A stretch of DNA of 64,000 nucleotides from Cucumis sativus (lineage: Eukaryota > Streptophyta > Magnoliopsida > Cucurbitales > Cucurbitaceae). The notes beneath the pieces are model-generated. The model was not told the origin of the DNA and did no database searches. It saw nothing but the letters and a program-made list of their open reading frames with translations. Made by a program: the position numbers and the translations under genes. The stretch is from positions 6,882,001-6,946,000 of the forward strand of contig NC_026657.2 of assembly GCF_000004075.3 (NCBI RefSeq). The letters run 5' to 3'. This document shows positions 1 to 14,616 of this stretch, one piece after another; position 1 is the first letter of the stretch; each line of letters opens with the position of its first letter.

Positions 1-154
1 TGAAATAGAGCATTCTGGAGCCAAATTCAACGGTATCGGTCTTTATATCCAATATGGAGCGAATAATTTAGGGAAATCGTAAAAAATAGGTTAAAAATTG
101 AGGGATAAAAGATTTTTATGATTGGTTTTGAAAAATATGATTTTTTAAGGATGA

Positions 155-705
155 ATTGAATTTTTCCTTTATCTTCCCTGCTATTTCCTCTCTCACCTTT
201 ATTTTCTCCCTCCATCAACACATTCCTCTTCTACTCTATTCTTTATTTTTTTCATCATTCTCTATCATGTCTCTATCTCTTTTTCTGATTTTGAAACTAA
301 TAGTGCAAGTTTGAAATGTGCAATATGCATATGAAATAAAACATTCGGTCTAATAAACTTATTAAACATGCACAAAATCACTCTAAATGACTTAAGAGGG
401 GTAGCAATTTGATCATAAAATTTATTAGGCCGGAGTTTCACAATCAAGTTGATACCCCTTCTAAGTGATTTAAGTGATTTTGTGCATGTTTAGTAAGTTT
501 ATTAGGTCGGATGTTTTATTTCACCCGCATCTCGTCCATGTCTGGTACATTTCAAACTTGCACGTTTCATTTATGTTTGTGAGAAGAATAATGTGTGGAT
601 GAATGGAGAAAATAAAGGTGACATGGAAGGGAAGGAAGAGATAAAAGAAGAAATTGAGAGATAAAATGGAAGGGAAGGAAAAATTAAAGAAGGATAATTT
701 AATAA
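155..705. repeat. Long imperfect inverted repeat (foldback element)
   Basis: The stretch around 293-412 is the imperfect reverse complement of 444-568, with a loop of about 30 bases. Shared blocks include GTGCAAGTTTGAAATG near 303 against CATTTCAAACTTGCAC near 548, and AACATGCACAAAATCAC near 364 against its complement near 475. Pairing continues outward more weakly: CACCTTTATTTTCTCC near 195 matches the complement of GGAGAAAATAAAGGTG near 605. Total span is roughly 550 bases. I saw no coding capacity and no clear target-site duplication. It could be a foldback transposon or MITE, or a hairpin RNA source. Confidence 0.75.
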
Positions 706-1606
706 TAAAGTTTGAATTTTGAGATACTTAATATATAAGAAATAACAATAGAAGAAAAAAAGAAAAAGAATAAATTAAAAAAATTGATACTAATTTTAAT
801 AAGTAAATATATTTTTAAAATTGAAGGAACGAGAATTAGTATATATATAAAATAATAAAAAAGAATAAGATGCGCGTCAATACAGTATATATTATATAAA
901 TAATAAATGAAAAAGGAAAACGTGGGACCTACATGGTCTCGTAGACCCTTGCCCAAAATCACCTAATCTTTTTCATAGTTTTGGTCCAAACCTATTTTTA
1001 ACCGTACTTTCTAAAATCACATTGTTTAAAAAAAAACTTCACTAAATTACTGAGTAATAAAATTAAATTGTTACAAACTGAAAAATAACAACTAAATAGT
1101 TATAAACCAAATTCATTTACTAACTTTTATACAAGAACTAGACATAGTTTTACAAAAAAGAAAATTTATATCATTCATATACATTATTTGATTGATACAC
1201 TTAAATTCAATGAATTACTAACACATCTTCATGAGTTTAATATTTAAAAAATGAATCATAGGCTAACATCAATTAAACATCATAAATTTTGGTAATTGAT
1301 GTTGATTAAAGTTGAAAAATAAAATAGAGGTGATTTTTCTTTTGTTATATTATCTTAATTTTAATTTCGTGAGATGAGAGAATCAGACCTTAGGCTTATT
1401 GTGGCAGTTATCGAGTGAGTTGATATCGTACTTAAGCTTCCATTACTCGAATAGAGATGATAATCACGTCAGGAAGAAGAAGTAGAAGTAGAAGAAGAAG
1501 AAGCTAGATTGGAATTTCCTTTACTTCCCAAATTCAACTGTCCCACTGATGAGTTTCCGTCGTCGGTCACTATAATTCTTCCACTTCTCCTATCAGACTC
1601 AATTTC
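706..1606. other. AT-rich spacer, then promoter/5'UTR of the DmX-like gene
   Basis: No coding sequence is seen. The stretch is very AT-rich to about 1370, then becomes more balanced. A GAA/GTAGAA-rich run lies at about 1470-1505, followed by a C/T-rich leader just before the ATG at 1607. This is the likely promoter and 5' leader of the downstream gene. No precise transcription start can be read. Confidence 0.5.
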
Positions 1607-4600
1607 ATGGCGGGAACAGCCTCCAAGATGGATCCTATCTCTCGTCTCCCTCTCCCTCTTTTAGGATCCGAGCCGATCCCTCCAGCTCCGAATAGATTGG
1701 ACCCACTTGGTTCCTCCATCGATTGGATTCCGGACTTTGCCGGCTATGCGTGGGTCGCTTATGGAGCCTCATCTCTTTTGGTCATCTCTCATTTCCCTTC
1801 TCCTCTATCACCCCATGAAACCAAATTCGGACCCATATTTCGCCAGGTACTGGAGCTCTCTGGCGATCACTTATCAGCTGTCAATGCCGTGTCTTGGTCT
1901 CCTGTATTACCGTCGGAGGGCGAGCTTGCTGCAGCCGCGGGCAATCGGATATGGGTGTTTTCTCACGATTTGGGTGCTTCTCGAGGTACGCGATAGTTTG
2001 AAGTTACTAATTTTTCATTGCTGTTGGTTAGTGAGAAAAATGAGCGGAGGACTTATTCGAAAGTGATATATTGGACTACGTGTCAATTAGTTCTGCCATG
2101 TTTACTAGGATAGTTCTGAAGTTAATTTTCACTTGGATTCTCGCCAGCATTGTGGAAAATGGAGGTAATCCGTAATAGTAATGTAAACAATTGACGAGGA
2201 AATAGTAGGTTCACTAAGCGAGAGTGATAACATTGAAATGTTTCCATTAAATTTTGGACACCTTTAAATTATATTTGATTTACTCATATTCAGGTTCTTT
2301 TTGTTGGAGGCAGAATTCAGTGCTTGTGCAATCTCTGAAGGTTGAGGCCATTCAGTGGACGGGGTCAGGAGATGGAATTATTGCTTGTGGAGTAGAGGTT
2401 GTTTTGTGGAAAAACACCAACAAGTCCTGGGAAATAGCTTGGAAGTTCAAACCGGATGTACCCCAAACTCTTGTTTCTGCAAGCTGGTCTACTGAGGGGC
2501 CATTTGCAACGGCACCTCATGCCAGGATATCGAAGACAGAAAATATGCTGACTGAGAGAGCTTGCAGATCTGTGCTGGTAAGTCAGAGTGAAGGGGAATA
2601 TGGGCATGTGAAAATTGAGTTGTGTCATCCTCTACCTATAACTGTAATTCAATGGAGGCCTTCAGTTAATGGGCCTGAAATCGGCAAGCATTCACCAAGG
2701 AATGTGCTTCTGACATGCTGCTTGGATGGAACTGTGAGATTGTGGAGTGAGACTGAAAATGGAAAGGTCAGAAAATTTAGTAAGGATGTAAATAATAAAA
2801 AGTCGATGAGAAGGCATTTTTCTGTTGCTGCTGTCGTAGAGATAAATCAGGCATTGAAAGGAACTCTTGGCATGGATTTATTTGTAACATGGGCAACCGA
2901 GATTAGAGGTATGTGCCAACCTTTTGAAGTAACTAAGAAAGTTCAATCCTCAGTAGGATTCGAACAAAACAAGGCTGGCAACTGTGAGTGGCTAATAAGT
3001 TTGGGTCCAGGATCACTGGTTACTTTTTGGGCTGTCCATTGTCTTGATGATGTATCCCCATTAAGATTCCCTCAAGTCACATTGTGGAAGAAGCAAGAGC
3101 TCAAAGGATTTGAAGTGGGACGTCATTATACTGATGGCTGTACAAACTTGAGTAACAAGTTTCTCCTCAAGAAAGTTGTAATATCAAGGATTCACCAATC
3201 TGGTTCCCCAAGTATATGTTCTTTGATTCAGCTATTGCCTTGTAATTCCTTGGTGTGGTCACTTTTATCTGCTCACACATTAACTGACGTAGGGGATGCA
3301 TCCTTTGACCAAAAAAGGTTAGAAAGTTTATCCTCGTGTTCATTTAGCAGTCAATTGAATTTAAGTGGTCACGCTGGAAAAATCTTGCATGTTGCTGTGC
3401 ATCCATACAATTGTGAGGTCAAAATAGCTGCTTCCTTGGACTCTAACGGCTTGCTTCTTTTTTGGTCACTATCTAGTATCTCCAACTGTGCCCTAGGTTC
3501 TCCAACACTTACTCCAACCTGGGAACTTTGTGGAAAACTTGTAACTCAAGATTCATGCTCCAAATATACAAGTGTGCAGTGGGCACCATCAATATTGGAT
3601 GAAGAGTTGATTCTTCTCATGGGACATGCAAGAGGAATTGATTTTTTTGCTGTTAGGATTAGCCAAAGTGATGAAGAAAATACTGAATGTCACTACTTAT
3701 GTACCATCCCTTTCACCGGTCATGGTCCTTTTGAGAATGGTCCGACCAATATATTTTCTATTTTGTTGCCTTCTGATTGTAATATAACTTATAAATTCAA
3801 TAAATTTATGTTATTAGGGATATGGATGAAAGGATTTCAGGCATTATCTTGGGAAATCACCCTACATGCTTATGATATCTCTGGGACTGGATTACATTGC
3901 AAATGTGATATTGATAATGAAAATAGAGCTGAGCTCAGCATATTGACATTTGAAAGTGCTTTTGGAAGCAAAAAATATTGTGTTAGTATAATCCCCTGCT
4001 CATCACAGCTACCTAATTCTCAAATCCATGATCAGATTACAAGTTTTGCTGTTGTGCACCAAGGAACTTTTGTTCCTGTGCAGCAAAAATTAGCTTCATC
4101 AGGTGAGCCATCTACCCCTGCATATATTATGGCTACTGGCTCTGCTGATGGTTGTTTGAAACTGTGGAAAAGTAATGTAGGAAAACCATCAATCTTCCAC
4201 GTGCCATGGGAGCTTGTTTGTGTTGTTGTCGCACATCAAGGCCCAATTACTGCTTTGTCTTTGACTGATTGTGGTAGGAAGATTGCAACAATTAGCAAGG
4301 ACAACCTTGAATGTAAAACCAGCAGTGTTCATTTATGGGAGCTTGCATACCTTGGTGCAGGGATCCTTTTGTTTGAAGATGAACTGTCCTTTGAAAGCAA
4401 TATCATTGCAGTGGACTGGCTAACTTTAGGAAATGGTCAGTTCTTACTTGGAATTTGTTTGCAGAATGAATTGTGTGTGTACTCCCTGAAGCGTTTTGGC
4501 TGCCACACCTTGTTAGAGACCACAAAATCCTTGGATACCAAAACTTGGATATGCATTGGAATCTCTCGTACTCTTCCTTCTAACTGTGGCTTCCTCTGGG

Positions 4601-7600
4601 GGCCAAGGACCACAGCGATAGTTTTACATGATCGTTACTTTTGTATAGTTAGTCCATGGTTATTCCTTGGGGTTACAAACCATGATGCTATGTGCAACAC
4701 TCATTACATCGGAGAAACTAAAACTCACCATGTCAATGGGACTAATACCAACATTTCTGTTGCTGTTTTTGCTGATAAATGTTGCGGTATCAAAACATTA
4801 CCAGATGATATTTATGAAAGAAAATATAGACCAGGATCACTCGGTCTAATTAGCATGCCAGATGTAGTTGATAAATTGTGTGGATCACTGTCTTCTTTTC
4901 ATCCTCAGGCCCTCCTCTTTAATATATATTCAGGTGATTATACTACTGCCTATCAGAAAGTTTTGTTGTCTTCTCAAGTATTGGCTTCTAAAAGCTTTGA
5001 ACAATAATTCGTTACAATCTACCTTATTCATCTTTTTCTTTTTTTAAGTCACTATGATATACCTTATTAGACATATGACGACAGATGATAAATTATCCAT
5101 TTTTTTCATCTTAGATAAATTTTACATTTTTGTCTTTTTATTATATTGTTAAGTTTATTACTCTCACAGAAAATATTTTTTAAAAAAAGACCCACATCTT
5201 ACGAAAAATTACTTTCATAGACTTGCCACCCCATCAGCAACAGCCAATCATGGTTACACTTTTGTTTTCCTGCTTTCTGGTTAAAGCACGAACCCTTAGT
5301 TCCGGGTTTTCTTGAAGAGAAAAGCTGTAATTTCTTTTAAATTGTTAGATAAAGCTGCAAAAATAAACAACTGTTGGGGATTTTGTGTTAGAATAATTTC
5401 TTTAGAATTCTATCTCTTTCTGTTCAGTACAGTTAAATTTAATGGTTCATTCAGGCTTAAGATATGCAATCCTCGATTTGATTAGGCAAGTGGAAACGTG
5501 CATATTCAGCTTTGAGTCATCTCATTGAACATCTTTCGTCTGATAAAAAGAGCTCTGCAAACTCAACCTATACTATTCCAGAGATCCCTTTGTCAGATTA
5601 TTTTGAAGGGGTTATAAAAACTTCAACTGATAAAGGAGTTCAGTGGAGTACAAATTCCCTATCATCCCAATTTAAGGAAGGTGTTTCACAATGGGCCTTC
5701 AATTGGGACTCTATAAGTAATGACAACTCATTCGTTCCATCGTCCACGAAGTCTGAATTCAGCAGCTTTATTGAGCCTCTTGAGAAGTTATATGAATTAG
5801 CAGGGCTAACCAGCATGGAGAAAACACAAACTCTTGCAATTGTGGATCTTCTAGGTGAAATCAGTAATAAATCTTCTTCATCTGCTTATGAAAGTCTTGA
5901 CGAGCCTGGGAGAAGGTACTTTGCAGTAATGTTTTTGTAACATCTCGATACTTACTATTCAGAAGTTGCCAGACCTTTCTGTTTTATTAAAAGGCTTGGA
6001 AAAAACATTTGCTTCATTGTCCCCAAGTCCTGCAATATATACGTTTTCCTCCTTGATTTTTGTTTTAATTCTTTTCCCAGTTTGGTATGGTTTGATTGAT
6101 TTTAAGTTCATTTACTGTATATTTTCTTAATTATTGGACATTTATTACTTTTCTTTTCAATATTTTTCTGTTGGATCCTTCCAAGTTCTAGAATTTTGCC
6201 CATGTAATCTTTAGCTGCATGACTATGCGCCTTACATTGTGTTTAAAGAGATCCCCCAATATGTTAGTTTGATGCGTGAATTATGAAAACTATGAGAATT
6301 AATTGTCGAACATAAACAAAGGATACTTCCCTTCAACTATTGTGCTTCCCAGATTTTATGCTGTGTTATCTTTCTCTCTAAGAGGTGAGGGAAACATTTT
6401 CTTATTAAAAGATTTTAAGCGAAGAACTTGAAATTTGCAAGCTTTTGGGAGCTTATTGAATTGTCGAAGTGAAATACAACCTGACATAGAGGAAGAGAGT
6501 CTTAAATTTCATAATTTGCAGCTGCCCGTTTAGTTTTTGTTAAATCCACTTGAAATTACCAAGAAATAACCTGACTTCAACTGCTGAAGTTTTTCTAGCA
6601 TCTTTCCTCTCAGTGATCACGAAAACTGCACAGAGATCCAATTATAGCTCTTCCATTTGTTCTTCATGGGCATTCACAGTAGATGTATATAACCATGGTT
6701 CAAATTTCCAGTTATGTGTTTTATGTGGAAGCAAAGGATGATTAAGGACATCTACTGTTTCATTGCTCTTAAGCAAGAAGTGTAATTTGCTTTTTCAATG
6801 TTTTGCATATTCCTAGGTTGCATGAAAATCAGGGTCAACATGTGACCATGGACTCAAATATAAGTTTATTGTTTTGTGGAAAAATAAAGTTACAGCGATC
6901 ATGGGTTTTTTCTTTTAACAAATTATACCCCCTTTATAAATTCAAACTGGGGTAGTATTCCTTATACTTGGAAGGATGTAAATGGTGCAATGTAAACTTT
7001 TATGGTGCCTTTTAACTAATTTTTTGAAGCGAAAAATTTTAAATTAACTATTCAATGATGCAATTTTCTTGCTTCAGGTTATAATGATTATTTATTCTCT
7101 TTCTCTAGATATTGGATTGCTTGGAGGTTTCAACAATTGCAATTTCTTCGGCGTGAGAGTAGATCAGCATCTATGGAAGAGCTGGCCATTGACTCAAAAT
7201 TGATTGGATGGGCCTATCACTCTGATTGTCAGGAAATTCTATTGAATTCAGTTAGTTCTAATGAACCAACTTGGCAGGAAATGCGAAGTTTGGGTGTTGG
7301 AATTTGGTTTACTAATACAACACAGCTGCGTACAAGGGTAATATACTTGGAGATATTGTATATTAGTATACATGCCTTAGCTCAACTTAAACATAGAAAC
7401 CAATGTGATTCCATAATCATTATGTTTTTCGCTTTTACTTTTTGTGAAAACTAAACAGTAAATTCCGAAGTACAGGAAAAAACAATTAACCAATATTTCT
7501 TTCTGTTCATAAGTTCATTTGAGTGACTAGAAACAGATGCTTTTTTAGGAAAATTGCAGTGTTTCATCTGCCAGAGATTTAATCTTTTTTTTTTCTTCTT

Positions 7601-10600
7601 CTTCTTTTGTTGGTGCATGTTGTATGTAGATGGAGAAACTGGCGAGATCTCAATATCTGAAGAAAAAAGATCCCAAGGACTGTATGCTTCTGTATGTCAC
7701 ACTTAATAGAATTCAAGTTTTAGCTGGCCTTTTTAAAATTAGCAGGGATGAGAAAGATAAACCCTTGGTGGGATTCCTTTCACGCAATTTTCAGGTGGTC
7801 CTTTGATATATACTATCTCGGAAATGTCAAATTTATGTGCAAGATATTTGGAGAGAACAGTCTTTAGAGTGTCATTTTTTGCATTCAAATGATATTGACG
7901 TGCAGTTTCGTTTGATTTTCACTTTCCAGGAGGAAAAAAATAAGGCAGCAGCTTTGAAGAACGCCTACGTTTTATTGGGGAGACATCAACTAGAATTAGC
8001 TGTTGCTTTCTTTCTGCTTGGTGGTGATTCTTATTCTGCTGTTAGTGTTTGTGCCAAAAACCTTGGGGATGAGCAGCTTGCACTGGTAATTTGTCATCTA
8101 GTTGAAGGGCGTGGTGGACCTCTTCAGCAACACCTAATTACAAAGTTTATGCTTCCATCTGCCATTGAGAAGGGCGACACTTGGCTTGCAAGCATTCTTG
8201 AGGTGCACCATTCATTTTAAGGGATAAATGCAAAATACATTCCCATAGATGCGAATGAAAATTTTTAGTACAACTTAAAAATGATTGCTTCTACTCCATG
8301 TGATTTGATTATTTGCATAACACATCCCTCTTGCTGACTTAAAATATCAATAAATGTCATGTCACTCTTCTTTTGATTTGATCTTGTTGAAAAGGGACCC
8401 CCTATGATAGATTTCCACATTAGCAAGGGCGAGGAAATCTGTATATTATTGAACCACATACATAATAATTAATTTTTAAGCTATCAGGATCTGATTTGTA
8501 ATTGCATTAAATTTAGGCGTGTTTTATTTGCATCTGCTTCCTCTTAATAAATGATGGATGTGTAAATAATACAGCAGAAGTGGAATATATGTGTGTTTCG
8601 TTGGATCTGTTATGCCAATAACTTAAATTTCTTTCCTCCTGTTTTCAGTGGGAATTAGGAAACTACACTCGGTCCTTTCTGAACATGCTTCGTTTGGACT
8701 CTAATTCCGTAACTGGTCCACCGTTTCTTTCAAGTAAACATATTGCTTTACTAGACCCAAGCGTTGGTATGTACTGTCTACTGTTAGCAACCAAAAATAG
8801 CATGAAGAAAGCAGTTGGAGTGCAATCTGCTGAGATCCTTTGCCAGCTTGCAACCTTGATGATGGCTACTTCTTTGAACAGACGTGGTCTTCCTGTAAGT
8901 TCATGTTTCAGCTAAGGATGTTAATTGGATGTTGTATCTATTTTAAAAAAGGTCTGCAGCTAACATAGAAGTTCAGTCAATCGCGAGTATAAATGACAAT
9001 TTTTAAGCCATATTTTATCAAGCTGATACTTTAAAAGATTATTTGCGTTAAAACAGACTGTTCATTGACTTGGTGTAATAGAAGTATATTTTCAAAATGA
9101 ACCCAGGAAGCCTACTCCACAAATCATACCCAATTTGATGAGAAATCATTAAGTGTCCTATGAAATAATCCTATTCCAATTCAACCCAAATTCTCCAAAT
9201 TATAGCTGGGATGGGTATCAATCATAACCTCTATTCCCATTCATTTAGTTTGAATCAGCATCGTACTTTTAGAGAAACCAAAATCTAATTGTGGGCAATC
9301 CAATGGATGAAAAAGTATGTATGATGGGTTTCAATTTCAAAATAGTTAAAGGGACTAAAGAATTGGATGATTGACTTCCAGTATGTCCTAGTCCTACTTG
9401 TAGCATTTATCTGCACTAAAAATATTTTCAGTTCTCAAACATGCACATGTGGATCTTTTAATTTTAAGGGAAAAAACACTTAGAAAATTAAAAGGAAGCT
9501 TATTGATTTCTTTCAAACACTCCCATACCATACCCACGTACATGTTGTGATTGCTTTTTTTTTTTATGTTCTCGATTGATTTGAAGCTTGAAGCTTTGGA
9601 ACACGTGTCAACCTGTGGGAGCATTACTGATGTTTCTGATGGAACTAATAAGGTTGATATTCAGTGTTTTGATACTATAAGCAACATCTGTCAGAAATCT
9701 CCCGGAGATTCCTCCAGTTGGCTCTCTGTTGAATTTGCAGTTCATCTGGAGCATCAAGTAAAATTAGATTTGGCAGCTCAATACTTCTCAAAATTGATAC
9801 GGAAGCATCCCAGCTGGCCAACTATAAATTTTGAATCTGTTGGATGCATGTCATGTTCGAAGGAATATGAGATGGATTATGAGAAATCTCTTGAAAGTTA
9901 TCAGCACAAGTTAAGTGTGGGGTTTGCACAGTTTGAAATGAAGTTTTCACTGCTTCCTGCCTCTCTTGTTAGTATGGTACGTGGATTTCTGAGTGATATT
10001 TTCCCTTTAATTTATTGCTTCATATGTCAATGGTTCTAAATTTTTAAACGATATTCATTCTCTATCCATATTTCTTATCAGATGTTACTCTTTCTGTGTA
10101 ATCTTGGGCTACAATTTATTGGAAATGATATCGTTCGAGGATTTACTTCTCAAGAGTGCCCGGATGACAAGAACCTGACGACTTATAGTTTCCTCGTACA
10201 TCGCCTCTTGCACAAGGCACTACTGAAAACAGCACGAGAAATTTCTTTTTCAGCTTCACGATATACTATTGCTTGCAGTTTATCTTTTCACGGAGGTGAA
10301 ATTAGGTCAAAGTGTTTAGATACTTGGTGGTACTACCTTCAGGGTCTCTTATTATCATTACAGGGTGTAAGAGCTGCTTTGAGAACTACGCATGATTCTC
10401 TCAATGATGATCGTGTTTCCAAGCTTCTGACCATTCTTGATTTGGTTGAATATAACTTGTATTTCACATCTGCTTGGCTACTGAGAGACTCAAGATGTCT
10501 TCTCAAAATGGTGCAACTGCTCCTGGCTAATGAACAATCTCCTCATGATGTTGAGATAGAACGTCTGAAGCAACTTCTCTCTCAGTTTGGGGAGTTGATA

Positions 10601-13600
10601 GCTCAAAATTTATCGTCTGATGTAGATCATAACCATGAAATTTTGGAAGGCATGGCTAATGAAGAATATGATGATATTGTGCATTCAATTCCAGGAGATG
10701 AAAGATGGCACATAATTGGGGCTTGTTTGTGGCATCACATGTCCAAATTCATAAAACATAAGCTGACTACTTTAACTAATAAATCTAAAGAGGGTAGTTT
10801 CAGTGGTATCACTCTTGGGAACCTCAATTCCTGGGTTCCCTGTCTTTCAACCGTTAAATCTGATCAGAATGACATTTTAAAGAACATGATTGAATTGATC
10901 TCAAAGAATTTTACTTCTTTACTTACTATCGTCCTTGCTCAGGCTTCTTCTTATCAACTAAAACAACTGGTGTCATTTCTGCAATACAAGCTAGATCAGA
11001 GATTGTGCGTGGCAACCGTTGTTTGGTTTGAACAGTTTAGCAAGTCTTCTGAGCATAAGAAGCATCATGCTGATGAGATGTATAATATAGATATGTGTAA
11101 CAAAGGGGAATTTGAAACATTATGGAACATTACTTCCAATCCAAATCTGGTATCAGAATGCTTTGCACATGAAAAAGTTCATCTGTTGCATTGTTTTGAT
11201 CGTAAACTCTCGAAAAGATGGACTGACATTTATAATGGCACCACAAGGCCAGAGGAAACTTGTAGTCGTGAAGGTGCACTTATTAATAGTTCAGCCAGTG
11301 ATACCATTGGATCCCCTGGTAAATTACTTCGCAGTGGGAGAACACTTGTCAGTTCTGAAAAGGAATTGGCAACCCTTGATGATGTCATGCCGTTTCAGAA
11401 ACCTAAAGAGATATATAGGAGGAATGGAGAGCTTTTAGAGGTAATTTTCAACCCACTCACATGTTATCCTCTAAACTTTTTTTAGGATTGAGATTCTCTG
11501 CTTCTTTTTACTTTTAATCCTCCTTGGTAACATGACCTTCTTATTGAAGAGGCAGAAATTAATTTTGTCTTGAGAAGTGATTTCCATGTTCCTTATAGTA
11601 AAAAGATTATTAAAATCAAAGCTTTGATCTAGCGTTCTTAATGTGTTTTTTTTCTAAGGCAGGCATTGTGTATCAATTCTGTTGACGGAAGACAAGCTGC
11701 ACTTGCCAGTAATAAAAAGGTCAGTTGTCATCCTCCTATTAGGCCTTTTTTCTTTCACTTTCTTTTTCACTTTCCTTTTTTCTGGAATCCCCGGATGTTA
11801 AGCTTAATGTATTTAAGTTCCTTCCTCAATTTTCTGAATGATTAGATGGTCTGCTACCTTACAGAATCATCTTCGCTTTAACAATTTAGGAATTTGTGGT
11901 TGATCCTCACAGAATCATTTTTGCTTTAACAGTTACATACGCTTGTAAAATATGCCAACTTCCTATGTATAAGTTCAAAAATTTGAACCATTAAAATTCA
12001 AAATGAGCTAAAGATTCTTGATCCTCGAGTTATCATTTGTATTGTGATGTTCTGAATTTTCAATGAGATGGATGAATTGGCAAGTTTTCTGTTTGTTTCA
12101 ATTCTTTATGGTTCTATTTTATTATCTACAAAGCTTATGTCCTGATGATGAACGTTTTTTTATAGATGTATATGTCGCTCACATAATCAGTTTGTGAAAA
12201 CTTGGTAAAATTGACCAGGCATACAGTTGCATCACCTTTTTTTTGCAAAAAAAAAGAGTATTAATTTAAATATAATGCTTAATGGACAATTTTTTACAAT
12301 GTTGTTTATCTGAAGTTGAAGATTGAGCTGTTCTCTCCTATAATTTATTTTTCACTCTGTGACTTGTATCTGCAATTATGGTTCTTGATCCCGATGGATG
12401 CATTCAGGGTATAATTTTCTTTAGCTGGGAAGATGGGATGGCCTCCAGAGATGAAGAGGATTATATCTGGTCAAATTCTGAGTGGCCTCTAAATCTAAAT
12501 GGGTGGGCAGGCTCTGAGTCAACACCAGCTCCAACATGCGTATTTCCTGGAGTGGGTCTTGGTACCAACAAAGGAGCACACCTAGGGCTGGGTGGTGCAA
12601 CTGTGGGTGTTGGTTCACCTGCAAGACCGGGGAGAGATTTGACAGGAGGTGGAGCATTTGGTATTTCTGGTTATGCTGGTATGGGTGCTTCTGGCTTAGG
12701 TTGGGAAACACAAGAGGATTTTGAGGAATTTGTAGATCCTCCAGCTACAGCAGAACACACAAGCACGAGGGCTTTCTCCAGTCATCCTTCTAGGCCTCTT
12801 TTCTTGGTTGGTTCTACCAATACACATGTATACTTGTGGGAGGTATGAATGACTATTATCTTCTGCTCTAGAGTAGCAGATTTTTTGCAGTTTAACATAC
12901 GAGTAAACTAGAACTTGCATATTTTAAATTTTCTGTACTCATTTACTGTCAACTCTTCTTTGGATGATGTAAATTTAAACCAATGCAGTTCGGGAAGGAC
13001 AGAGCTACTGCAACGTATGGTGTCTTGCCTGCAGCAAATGTGCCTCCACCATACGCTCTAGCTTCAATATCATCTGTGCAGTTCGACCAATGTGGACACA
13101 GATTTGCTACTGCTGCACTAGATGGGACAGTTTGCTCATGGCAGTTGGAGGTTGGAGGAAGAAGCAATGTCTGTCCAACGGAATCGTCTTTATGCTTTAA
13201 TGGCCATGCATCGTATGTATTTTTACTTCTTAAATATTAAAGTACATATTTGGTATCTTTTCTTCTCCATTTACTATAATATATATATAGGATCTGCTTG
13301 CAAATAAATTTCATAATCAACTAAAGTTTGTGTACGTTACCCATTTGTAGGGATGTCACTTATGTTACTTCCAGTGGATCGATAATAGCTGTGGCTGGAT
13401 ATAGCTCCTCTGCAGTTAATGTAGTCATATGGGATACACTGGCTCCACCAAAAACATCACAAGCAGCCATTATGTGTCACGAAGGTATTCATCTCATAAG
13501 TCATATTTAACTCCAAAAGCGAGGCATTTTAACTTTTTGACCGGGCAATCATTATGTAGAACTTATGACTTGCTTGATTGTGATTAAAAAAGAAAATTAA

Positions 13601-14616
13601 GCCAAACCTGCCCACCGAAGGGAAATGGATTTACATTTACTATTATTTCAAGTCGGGAGTGTCTTTATTAGTCTGCTTATTGTTGGAAGTTGTATAACCT
13701 AAAGAAATCATATATTTTTTCTATCACTTTACCGGTGTCCTACATTGTTTGTATACTTGCATGGAAAACTTTAACGTTTGGATCTTTTGATGACATACAG
13801 TACTCTGTTGTCAAAGCTATTATTTCTTTGTTCTGTTAAACTTTCAGTTTAGATGTTCGTATACTACTAAGCATCTTACTTCTTTTAATGTGAAGGTGGT
13901 GCTCGCTCTATTTCTGTGTTTGATAATGAAATAGGAAGCGGTTCTGTTTCTCCACTCATAGTTACTGGTGGAAAAGGTGGAGATGTAGGACTTCATGACT
14001 TCCGATACGTAGTCACGGGTAGGAATAAGAAACACTCTCCTAAAGGTGAAAGGATTAGCGATGCTTCAAATACTAACATGCTAGGTACCGTTGGTGAACA
14101 AAACTTAAACGGAATGCTGTGGTACATACCGAAGGCTCACTCTGGGAGTGTCACTAAGATAACGTCTATCCCAAATACGAGTTTGTTCCTGACCGGAAGT
14201 AAAGATGGAGATGTGAAACTTTGGGATGCAAAAAGAGCTAAGTTAGTGCATCATTGGCCAAAGTTGCATGATAGACACACTTTTCTTCAACCGAGCTCCC
14301 GTGGTTTTGGTGAAGTAGTTCGGGTAACTTCTTTTCTTTGTGAAGTACTTGTAAAAATTCAGTTCTAGTCAAAGCTGATGCTTAAATAGCAGGCAAAACA
14401 AATCAATATTCTTTATGTGCTTTATATTAAAATAATATTTGCTGCTTGTTGGTAAAAGTCAAAAGATGTACTTTTTTGGAAGGTAACTCTTTCACAATGC
14501 TAAATCCATTGAATTACGTAATGCAACAGGCTGCTGTTACTGATATACAAGTTATCGCAAGTGGATTTCTTACCTGTGGTGGAGATGGCTTGGTCAAGCT
14601 GGTTCAACTTCAATAG
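1607..14616 (+). CDS. DmX-like / Rabconnectin-3 (Rav1-type) WD40 protein, 15 exons
   Basis: The family (yeast Rav1, animal DmX/Rabconnectin-3) binds and helps assemble the vacuolar H+-ATPase at endomembranes. Deduced exons are 1607-1985, 2294-4933, 5486-5915, 7109-7337, 7630-7794, 7930-8202, 8649-8894, 9587-9976, 10082-11440, 11663-11719, 12408-12842, 12989-13212, 13351-13484, 13896-14323 and 14530-14616. They sum to 7476 nt, or 2491 aa, with every phase matching. N-terminal WD40 repeats fill the long second exon. The Rav1p_C-type core spans about residues 900-1300, with the family wording LRTRMEKLARSQYLKKKDPK and VGFLSRNFQEEKNKAAALKN across exon joins. A glycine-rich stretch lies at about 2099-2157, and C-terminal WD40 repeats run to the end. 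The ATG opens MAGTASKMD after a stop-containing leader. An AATAAA lies near 15193. The family is very secure; short exons 10 and 15 rest on frame and conservation only. Confidence 0.93.

Noticed and set aside
2254..5007. Single-exon 917-aa reading of the DmX-like gene
   Set aside because: The start upstream of 2294 and the end beyond 4933 are intronic. Splice sites at 1985|2294 and 4933|5486 restore conserved sequence on both sides.
12421..12711. Minus-strand 96-aa open frame
   Set aside because: Antisense shadow of the glycine-rich exon 11 of the DmX-like gene; low-complexity translation without family resemblance.
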